Assembly (NCBI GenBank): GCA_030068075.1
Contig: CM057841.1
Location: 50,447,030-50,511,029 of the forward strand
Direction of reading: 5' to 3'
Length of the DNA: 64,000 bases
DNA from: Paguma larvata
Taxonomy: Eukaryota; Chordata; Mammalia; Carnivora; Viverridae
Shown here: piece by piece, positions 55,515-64,000 of the stretch
Position numbering within the stretch: position 1 is the stretch's first letter
Layout of the letters: each line of letters begins with the position of its first letter
The notes under the pieces: generated by a model
What the model saw: the letters and a program-made list of their open reading frames with translations, nothing else
Told to the model about the DNA's origin: nothing
Database searches by the model: none
Translations under genes and position numbers: made by a program

Positions 55515-55790
55515 TTTTTAATTTTTATTTATATTTTTAATTCCAGTATAGTTAACATACAGTGTTATATTAGCTCCAGGTGTACAATATAGTGTTTCAA
55601 CAATTCTATACAATACTCAGTCAGCGCTCACCAAGATAAATATATTCTTCTTTTCATAGGTATGAATTTGCGTTTGGTTTGTTTATTCATTCGTTTTGTT
55701 TTTTATTTATTTATTATTATTTTATTTTATTTTTAATTCCAGAATAATAAACACATGGTATTATATTAGTTTCAAGCTTACACAGGAAAA
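55515..55790 (-). mobile_element. Two LINE-1 3'UTR scraps, antisense
   Basis: First: AATTCCAGTATAGTTAACATACAGTGTTATATTAGCTCCAGGTGTACAATATAGTGTTTCAACAATTCTATACAATACTCAG at 55,541-55,620, the standard carnivore LINE-1 3'UTR reversed, continuing to about 55,700. Second: a repeat of the same start (AATTCCAGAATAATAAACACATGGTATTATATTAGTTTCAAGCTTACA) at 55,734-55,782. Two very short LINE-1 insertions, the second next to the first. Confidence 0.85.
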
Positions 55791-57339
55791 AAAAAAATTA
55801 AATAAATGACTTTATAAAAACCAAAGCAGAAAATATGAGGACAGTTTAGAGAATGTTAAAATATATACAACCAAACCAAGTTAAACTAAAAATACAATCA
55901 AGTTTAGCAGTTTTTGTCAAAACAAATCATTCAGAGACGTTAGGTATCCATGGGCCATCCTGACCATACGGATTAAAATGTCAAATCTTAAGAAATACTT
56001 TTAAAGAGAGCTAAATAAAAATGGATCTCACAAGGGCATCCTATTTTGTTTTTCAAACTGGGGAAAAGTGTTGGTTGTAATTCAACAATGTGAACATCAT
56101 AAAATTTATGGTTCTCTTAAGACTGATTCCTTGGCTTGCACTGATGGCTTTGTAAATAGGTTTCGGCATATGTATTTGAAAGTTATTCTTACATAAAAGA
56201 TTTTAAACAAAAATACCATATGTATTACTTATACACATACAAATGCAAAATTCTACATATATATGCATGATATCATATACGTAAGTATATAGATACATAT
56301 AAGTCACATATATATCAATTTGTATCTTTCTACAATTTTATCCTTATCCCCTAGGTATATACAAGTTACACTGTTCTTGTAGCGTTCTTTCTCACAGTCA
56401 CGTAAATATGATAAATACTCACTTGGGTTTAACACTGGGCCCCTACAGAAGCACGTGTTGCCATCCATGGTACACGGAGTCTCTTATCAAAGTGAGTACG
56501 AGATGGGCTAGATTTGTTCGTGTTCCCAAAAAGCCCTGTTCCTGCAACAGTTGAGTTCCATAGGGACCCTCAGGATTCAGAACACGCTGTAACAGCGATT
56601 CGCTTCATCATCACTACAGAACTGAATTATCCCATGCTAATTCTTCTTGCTGCCGGGAACTGGCAAATCCACTGGAGAAAACCAGGTCTTTGTATGTTTC
56701 CAATTAACAGATGCATATTTCCCCCCTGGAAAAGGTCCCTGCCTGAGAAACCAATTAGTAGCTATTCTTGGCAGAATTTAGTATTTTTCTTTTGACCTAC
56801 TGTGGACATTCTGACTCCAATGCAAGCCCATTTTCCCTAAATAGAAACTACAAAGTCTACACTGAATCTTTCAAAAAGAGCAAAAGGTAGATGCTCTTGG
56901 AAACCTGGCTCTTAAAACAGAGGACGCTAAGACAGTATGTTGTATATTGATATTTCTTTTGTTTCAAGAAGCAGTAGCATTTAAACGCACTAAACCCACT
57001 CAATACTACATAAGCAAGTGTTCTGCCGCCCAGGGGGATGTGGGCCTATTCAAATCCTGGAACTTGCCCGTTCCAGGAGAGCAATGACATCCTAAGAGCC
57101 AGGCGTTCCTTGTACTGAGAGGCCCAAAAGCCCTTCCCAGAGGTTTTCATTCACTTCTTGAGGAGATTTTCTGCTTAGCAAACATATCCCTTGGACAGAG
57201 GTGAATCTTTAAAGAAGTCTGATACCAAATAGACAAGTTTTGAGAAAATTTCCAGGGAGAGGGTCAGGAAAAGCCTGGAAGGTGTAATTACCAAAACAAG
57301 AAGACCGCTAAGGCCGAAAATAGAGGCTGGTATTCTAAC
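55791..57339. other. No gene seen; AT-rich unique DNA
   Basis: A 93-codon plus frame (56,514-56,795) lacks a domain. A degenerate ATATACATAT-rich patch lies at 56,250-56,320. Confidence 0.5.
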
Positions 57340-57530
57340 AGAAAGACCCTGGACCCAAATCAGGCAGACTTGGTTTGATACCTGGGTTTGCCACTTGCCC
57401 GCTGCATGGCATTCACCAAGTCTTTCAACAACAGGTCTCACTGTGCTCTGGTCTTCTCAGTTTTTCCCCCTTTAAATCAGAATGATACCCACTTCCGAGG
57501 ATGATTGTGATAAAGCTCCTGATAATTTGT
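57340..57530 (+). mobile_element. MIR
   Basis: Sense MIR: CCTGGACCCAAATCAGGCAGACTTGGTTTGATACCTGGGTTTGCCACTTGCCCGCTGCATGGCATTCACCAAGTC, CTTCTCAGTTTTTCCCCCTTTAAATCAGAATGATACCCAC, ending GATGATTGTGATAAAGC. Confidence 0.85.
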
Positions 57531-60500
57531 TACATAGCAAGAGATGACAACTGCTTCACTTCCACAGAGACAGACTAAAGACACAGCAACTGAGAGACGG
57601 ACAGAGACCGCAAATGGAGCAAAACCAACAGTCAGCAATCAGTGAATCAAGGTAAAGTTGTACAATGTGCCCAACTTCTCTGTCAATTTGAAAATAAAGC
57701 CAAAAAAGTTACAAATAATTAAAGCACAGAGAGAAATAAAAGTCTCTAACATCTGCATAGCTGCTAATAGATAATGCAAATTCATAAACCCTTGTTTAAG
57801 TGTATAGGAGCCTTGGGTTGTCTGTCACTCCTCGGTGAGGAGACCAGCATCCAGTGACGGTGATAAAATATTCTCGGGTCTATTTCAGACAGTGTGAGGT
57901 CAAAAAAGGTTTCTCCTTTTAATTTTGGCATTATCATCTTCAAAAAAGAAATGATCTCTGCCAGAATCTATTTATAGGAGGTTCGTGGACGTAATGGGGC
58001 CATAAATCTGAGGATACGGTATTGTCTCAAAGCTGGGTATCAGCATATCGAAACATGCATGGTCATTCCCTTGGCAGTGTCTCAAAACACATTCGTGTGA
58101 CAAAGACAGATTTTTCACAAAGGAACTTTTCTGACACCAGCTTGTGTTTACAAGGCAGTCCCAAAAACTAGCAGAGGCGTGATCATGTCACTACGTGTTC
58201 CATCCATCAGTGACTTTCCGGGGTCCTTCCACACAAAGTAAAAGAAACATGGATAAACAGAGTCTATTTGATATTGATTTCTCTGCTTCACACTTACTAA
58301 GACATATATTTCAGAGTCTAGAAATAAGTCAAACATTGCTCAACTTACGTTTTAAAATATCCTCCAGTTCTGCTTTCTGTACTTCCTCTGTCAATTCTCT
58401 CCGTTGTGCATTTTTCATTAAGCTTCTTGGATTAACTTTCATCCTCATCCCTCCTGTCAATAGTACCCTAAGATATGTTGACATTGATTATCAACATCAA
58501 TTTCAGTTTGATGCCATCTGTTATGCACTGTGGGACTTCAGTATGCCTTTTTTTTCTTTCTTTTTTTTCCCCTAAGCTAATTTGAATTCCTGTATTTCCT
58601 GACACGTAGGAACATTCTGATCCCACGAAGCATTTTCAGGAGGGAGAAAATCAGAGAGTTTTTGAGTTTTGTCCCTCTTTTGTCCCCGGGAAACCATCTC
58701 CCTTGCTTTGAGTAACTTGGCAATGGTCTAAGGGAGGGCTAAACCCAGGACTCACCATCCATTGGCTCTCATTTGGGACTGAAGTAAAAGATGTGCAGAG
58801 AAAGCCCCCCCCCCCGCCCCCCCGCCTTCTCCCAAGGAGCCCCTTTTGTTTCTGGACAATGACAGTGATTTCTTAGACGATGCTTCCCTGCATGGGTGCA
58901 AATTTGCATCTGTGGAATTTCAAGCCATTGTTCTTTGTTTGGCCCTTCATGTCCATATGGGTTAAAACGATCCTGTCTTCCACATGTCTGCTTTCCTAAC
59001 CTGTGAAGGCTTCCCACCCCTTCCCAGGGCCCAGCCCCTCCCTCTTCCAGGTGGAGTCTGCCACAGCTTTTGGAAGGCTTGATGGGGAGCACCTCACACC
59101 CAAGCACCGGCCCCTGGACCAGCTGCCTCTGATGGGTCCCGTGCTAAGATGGCAGCCTGTACAACCTTCTCGTCATCTCTAACCAACGTGTCATACTAGA
59201 AATGACCGCGGTTCTGAAAGAGCTATGTTATTTTATTACCACTAATCGGTCCTGACGTCCTCTACATTTCCAAGTCCCGGGACGGCCCAAGACCGCGGTA
59301 ATTTCCTGTGATCCTGCTACCTGAAGCAAAGTAAATCAGGGTATAAAGCTTTACAAAGAACGAGTGCTAATACCACCCCAAATTAAGACAATTGAGTGAA
59401 AACATAAAGCTGCAATTCCTCGTGTTAAACCCTCAGTCTTGTGATTCTAGACTTCTCGATCTTTTAAACACATTAAAACGTTTTATTTAGAAGAATGACG
59501 GTATCTTAATGTTTAATCCTCTCCCACATGAAATTTGAGGGAGCAAAAAATATATACATTTCATACTGGTCCAGGAACCTTTTTATATTTTAGCCACCTT
59601 AAGGCAAAGAGTGACAGTTCCAGGTGCTTACACAGAAAACACGGCAGCAGTGTTCATGGAGCAGAACTGAATTTTTTTTTACTTGCTCTGAACCACTTTT
59701 GCGTTTGGGAGAAGTGAAGAATTTTGGTTGAGACGCCATTGTCCTTCCTCACATGCTGAATAAGAATGTTCATATATTTTGCAAAATAAGACTGAGGGTC
59801 ACCCTTGAACCTGTATTTAAAATTGTGATATGGTAGAGAAATATAAAAATAAAAGTGCCTACCAAATATAAATGTTCCTCTACTATAAAATTGAAATTGC
59901 CATTCCAGCTAGTTCTGCTTATAAACTCCATTCATTTCCAGAGGTTGCTGCTTGCTTCCTAATGTCTCTCTGGAGTTGTGACCAGCTGTTCCTGTTACTT
60001 AAATGTTTGATAGGAAAACACCTGGAAATAAATGGCTTCCACAGGGAAATGGGTTATGCGTTTGCCAAAAAAGAAAGGGAGACATGAAAATGGCTACAAG
60101 TAAATAACTTTGCTACCCAATTAAAAAAATAATAATAAAACATCATACGGTACAGATTTCATATATGTAGGAAACCTAACTTTTATAGAAGTTTGACTCT
60201 TTAACAAGAATGCAAGAGTCAGCTTCACTGTTTTTATTAAATCCAGTACGAATGCTACGGTTGGCTTCAGCTGTCTGTATTTTTTTAATCCAACCCTCAA
60301 ATCTAAAAGTATATAGGGCTAACGAATTAAATCTGCCATAGGTACTATGTACCTCCAAAAACTACGTTTTAGAGAATTTATATAAAATTTTCTGCTTTGA
60401 ACAACTTACACTGAATCTCTGATACCAAGATTCTAATTCATTGCCTTTACATTCCTTCTTGAGTCAGCAAGTCCAAACACAGAACACAAAGGGCCAAATT

Positions 60501-60613
60501 ATGAGGAAAAATAACTCCATGAATCCTTGGATTTCATGACTTGTTCCAAGTGTGATGTGTAGTATCTTAAATAGGTGTCCAGTATGAACCAGTATCCAAA
60601 GGTTTTACTTTTG

Positions 60614-60614
<1 letters not shown>
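57531..60614. other. No gene seen; about 3 kb of largely unique DNA
   Basis: Includes a C-run (58,805-58,823), a GC-richer stretch at 58,780-59,150 with a 112-codon minus frame that the C-run makes suspect, and two copies of the palindrome ACCGCGGT (59,205 and 59,292). A 126-codon plus frame (58,195-58,575) ends in a T-run and lacks a domain. No repeat recognised. Confidence 0.5.
58805..58823. repeat. C-homopolymer run
   Basis: Eleven C, G, seven C. Sequencing and slippage prone. Confidence 0.93.

Positions 60615-60656
<42 letters not shown>
60615..60656. repeat. (CA)n microsatellite
   Basis: About 21 uninterrupted AC units (ACACAC...). Long and pure, so likely length-polymorphic. Confidence 0.97.
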
Positions 60657-60658
<2 letters not shown>

Positions 60659-60899
60659 TGTATAACCTATAGACAATGTCAGGAGGTAGACACAGCAGAT
60701 TGCTAACGGCACTTTCTTCTGGAGTTGGAAATGGAAGTGAAGAGGGACAGAATTTGCAATTTTGGAATGTTTTACATTTTAAACAAACAAAACACTACAC
60801 AAAAGGAAAACAACTGATTTGGCTACTGATAGCCATGGAATGAAACGCCTGAGGGTCACAATCAGGCCCCCAGTGCTCCGGCCTCACATTCCGTGTATC

Positions 60900-61120
60900 A
60901 CACCAACTGTTTTCTCGTGTGTCATCACTCGAGCACCCTGTGACAGCTCTCTACTGTTGGTAGGACAGATACTCTCATTTTCATTTTACCAATTAGTACA
61001 GTGGGGATCAGACAAAGTAGTCTTGAACAATTTCATACAGGGATTCGATAGCTAGGAATTGGACCCAGACCTTCAAGCGAGGCCAAATGCACAGTTGTTT
61101 CTTCTAAATACTGCCTCTAA
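60900..61120 (-). mobile_element. MIR (antisense), diverged
   Basis: ACTCTCATTTTCATTTTACCAATTAGTACAGTGGGGATCAGACAAAGTAG, CATACAGGGATTCGATAGCTAGGAATTGGACCCAGACC and CTTCTAAATACTGCCTCT follow antisense MIR order. Confidence 0.75.
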
Positions 61121-61676
61121 AACAAAACTGCCAACCTTGCTAGAAACATTTCAGTGAGAAAATGCTTGGTGAGTACTCAAAGTGTACCAGGAAGCAAAAT
61201 GAAGTCAACAGGTGTTTCAAAAATCTCTCTAGAGAAGCACCACTGATAAAAAGAGATAAATCTTGATAATCATTTGTAGAGTTGGGTTAACAGTGACTAA
61301 GCAAGTTTTACAACCTCAGTGTATTTTGAGCAGGTAATCACTGCTGCCAACTATAGTCCTTTCACAATCTTCAGTGATTTATTATTATTATTATTATTAT
61401 TTGCATCTTACCTTCTTGTTTTAGGTTAGCAATGTTTTAAATTAGTTTACTTGTTTTTTCAACTTACGCCTTTCTTCCTTGGCATCCTTTGCCCTTTGAT
61501 GTTCTGTCAGGATTTCAATCATGCAAGGATTATGACTTCACAGCATAATTATTCACTGTGCAATTTGTGTGCTCTGTGACTATTCTGAAATATTCATGAT
61601 ACATTAATTGTTTTACCTGGGTAACAGATGTCAGCAATAGCACATTCTGATTAGGGTATCACTCAAGTTTATAATA
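61121..61676. other. No gene seen; AT-rich with an ATT microsatellite
   Basis: (ATT)n at 61,378-61,402. Otherwise unique. Confidence 0.5.
61378..61402. repeat. (ATT)n microsatellite
   Basis: About eight ATT units. Confidence 0.93.
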
Positions 61677-61712
61677 CACCAACTAGATCTTGAGCACCAA
61701 CTAGATCTGAAG
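61677..61712. repeat. 18-bp tandem duplication
   Basis: Two units CACCAACTAGATCTTGAG and CACCAACTAGATCTGAAG, end to end. Confidence 0.9.
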
Positions 61713-62040
61713 CACTTTGCATGGTGACATGGATATAAAATGCCATCGAGTGTCCCCTTCAGTGAAACAAGGCAAACAATAACAAAGAAATTAAATAATT
61801 ATTTATTTAAAAGGCTCAATGTAGTAGGTGCCAAATGACTTAACCATAATAATGAAATGACTACGTATCAATGACATGCTGTTTTGATACTTCATCACAG
61901 GTCAAAACAAAAACAAAAACAAAGCACGGGAAAAATCAAGTTGTGTGTCTCCTCTGTTCCAGGTATTGTAGCATGAGAAACAAAAGCATACAATCTAACA
62001 AAACATCATCCATGTCTTCAAGGAAGGCATAGCCGAATCC
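61713..62040 (+). mobile_element. Possible L2 fragments
   Basis: Two stretches (AAGCACTTTGCATGGTGACATGGATATAAAATGCC at 61,711 and TTCCAGGTATTGTAGCATGAGAAACAAAAGCATACAATC...CATGTCTTCAAGGAAG at 61,958-62,025) resemble the L2 block GCTAAGCACTGGGGATACA...CCCTCAAGGAGCTC at low identity. Confidence 0.35.
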
Positions 62041-62439
62041 AGGTCAAATGCACAAAAAGAGCATTTCATGAGAGCAGTTGATTGCTCTAATGGGGATATA
62101 TAAGAATGCTTTGGATGTGGAGTTAAGTAGTCTTCAGAAAGTATACATGACAGAACCCAATTAAGGTCTCTATATAAACTTAAGATTCCAACAGGCAGAT
62201 GTGGAGATCTGCTCTTCTTGTAGCTGCCCAAGAAAAGCATTATAAGTAGATTGATTCCTTGCTTATTAAAACCTGTCACCTGCCAATCTGGAGTGGTCTC
62301 TTTCTTTAGGCTATCCTTACCCTCCATGTACCACAGCCAGTTTGCAAATCAATATATTCATCACCTATTTTATTGCAGAGGTTGACTATTTACTTGGTTT
62401 ACAAAATTTGAATAAACAGACACTTTCCATACATTGTTT
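62041..62439. other. No gene seen
   Basis: A 110-codon minus frame (61,995-62,327) runs into the possible L2 scrap. It has no known domain. Confidence 0.5.
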
Positions 62440-62560
62440 CTAGGAAGGATAAATGGTATGACACCCCTTTAGAGGACAATCTAGCAATACATAATTCATT
62501 TGCACAAATGTTTAATTTTAGGGTCTGACTTCAGTAGTGGGACAAAATTAGCTCTATACT
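62440..62560 (+). mobile_element. Possible old LINE-1 (L1M/HAL1-like) fragment
   Basis: AGAGGACAATCTAGCAATACATAATTCATTTGCACAAATG followed by GACTTCAGTAGTGGG resembles the ORF2 C-terminal segment GGGCAATTTGGCAATATCTATCAAAATT...CCCAGCAATTCC. Low identity. Confidence 0.4.
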
Positions 62561-64000
62561 AAATGCTGCCATGATTTCACAGAATAAAGCTTAAGAGCAA
62601 AACTGAACAGAATCAAACCGTTTCCAAGTAAATTAATTCATAAGAGTCAAAAGCAAAGCGCAACAGATAAACCTAACTACTACTGTGATTCCTTAACAAC
62701 TCAGGAAGTATGTTTACTTCAAGTGAATTTAAAACATAGCAATTTGACTAGTGGGTGATATACTCCAAACAGAAGCAAAGTTGAGAAATCTTAAACTGTG
62801 TCAAGTAATATTGCTTGCAATGATATAGATACTGCTAGTCTGAAATTACCATATATACACACAAACAAGCACAGATACACACATAGTAGAATAGAAGGAA
62901 ATGAGGAATTATTTTAATTAAGATTTCACTTTAAAAGATATGCGAGTATTAAATCCAAGAATTAAAACTCCAGAATTGTACATTTAAATCGGAACTATCA
63001 ATATGAGCACATAATAGATTTTCTCTGGAAAAAGAAAAACAAAAATACATTCCTAGCTATGCCCACTGAAAAACCCTGGAAATAATTACCCAGATAAAAA
63101 GCGGGAAGCCCCCAGAATGCAGATTTTTAATCTAAATACCATTTCCCACTAAAATGAGCAAAGATGCTTAGAATAAATAGTTGAAAACTTACTAGAGATT
63201 GAAGATGGGTGAGCTTTGAGGAGAATGATTCTATATAATACCAGCAGCTGACTGAACACAGAAGGGGAAGAACAAGAAAAATAAATGGACTCCAAGGGGA
63301 AAATCTAAGAAGATGATTATGTTATTAACATATAGGTAATTTAGCAGAAATAACCAAATTTGAGTTATATAAGACTCAAAAATGGTGCAGTATCTTCTTC
63401 CCATAGATGCTACTGACTTCCTGTGTGCATATATGTACCACACATTTGTTCAACTCCTCTGTCCCTCCCATGTTATGCTCACCTTCCTCTGCATTAGTTA
63501 CTGCTGTTTCCCTTACATGAAAGGCCACTTTCGCATCTTTATTCTGATCCACCATTTCATAAGAGTGTCTTGTATGGTTGATCCCAACCATTGTTGTTCC
63601 CCCCTTCCCTAACTCCCAAAGAGCAGTTTTCTTTGGACATGGTAGTATATTGTTTTTCCACCGAATATGTAACCCATTCTCTTTCATGCAATGATATTAA
63701 CCACATGTGTATTTCTCTATACTTTTATCAAGTCCAACCAATACCCTATAGTTGTGCTTGACTGTGTGCCTGGACCAGCAGCCAATCATTGTGAACAGAG
63801 GTTTGACTATAATCATGTGAGACCAAGACCAAGGTGAAGAAAGTAAGGATGTGGCACTTATACTCAGGGACTGTTCAAGATCTAACTCTGAACGGCAAAT
63901 AGTTTAATATTACTGAAAACTTAGGGATAAGGATGTGGAATGGTGAGAAGTCAGAATGGAAAAGTAGGTAAGGCTCCATCATGGAAAAGCTCTGCAGATC
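62561..64000. other. No gene seen; unique DNA to window end
   Basis: A 103-codon minus frame (63,376-63,687) and opposing plus frames overlap. No domain, splice or repeat signal recognised. Confidence 0.5.

Noticed and set aside
58195..58575. 126-codon plus-strand frame
   Set aside because: Ends in Phe/Ser from a T-run, no domain, and no splice or repeat context.
60615..60656. CRISPR-like or satellite array
   Set aside because: Simple CA dinucleotide repeat; no spacer structure anywhere in the window.

Overview
The window is 64 kb of nuclear DNA from a carnivoran mammal, most likely a cat (Felidae). The main evidence is thirteen copies of a tRNA-headed SINE whose head (GGGGCGCCTGGGTGGCTCAG), middle (CTGACAGCTCAGAGCCTGGA) and CT-rich tail match the feline SINEC_Fc type of carnivore CAN-SINE. 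Carnivore-type LINE-1 sequence is also present. I recognise no host protein-coding exon, no functional structural-RNA gene and nothing prokaryotic. Nearly all open frames are chance frames, reversed repeats or pieces of LINE-1. The window reads as an AT-rich gene desert or the inside of a very long intron.

Layout. 1-5.7 kb: SINEs and MIRs. 5.9-7.4 kb: a 5'-truncated carnivore LINE-1 with target-site duplication (TSD). 9.6-10.1 kb: a probable LTR relic and a SINE fragment. 11.66 kb: a SINE with a perfect 14-bp TSD. 12.8-16.7 kb: old L1M pieces plus an MLT1 LTR. 17.06-17.26 kb: a 200-bp pure-purine GGAA tract. 20.1-22.3 kb: an LTR-like relic, a hAT-Charlie DNA transposon fossil and an MLT1 LTR. 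23.7-26.4 kb: an LTR-like element followed by an L1M carrying three SINEs. 27.3 kb: an MST/MLT1A-type LTR. 31.3-33.3 kb: an antisense L1M interrupted by a SINE and a younger L1. 40.0-49.4 kb: a dense retrotransposon stack with a near full-length LINE-1 at 42,271-48,974. 49.4-64 kb: mostly unique DNA with an MLT1 LTR at 51.7 kb, LINE-1 3' scraps at 55.5 kb, a few MIRs and L2-like pieces, and a CA microsatellite at 60.6 kb.

The near full-length LINE-1 is the main gene-like object: CpG-rich 5'UTR, ORF1, ORF2, A-rich tail and TSD. It is dead. ORF1 has a frameshift, ORF2 has several frameshifts and stops, and the reverse transcriptase catalytic FADD box reads FAHD. The copy also contains a displaced duplicate of about 95 bp of its own RT domain, inserted 920 bp downstream and ending in a hairpin. 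This looks like a template-switch scar.

No novel biological system is claimed. The points most worth checking are the intra-LINE-1 duplication with its hairpin, the nested insertions that give a relative time order, the head-to-head SINE pair at 25.2-25.7 kb, the GGAA tract, and three GC-rich patches (27.7-28.2, 36.2-36.7 and 52.7-53.0 kb) that recognised repeats do not explain. Repeat family names come from memory of consensus sequences, so boundaries are approximate unless a TSD is given.
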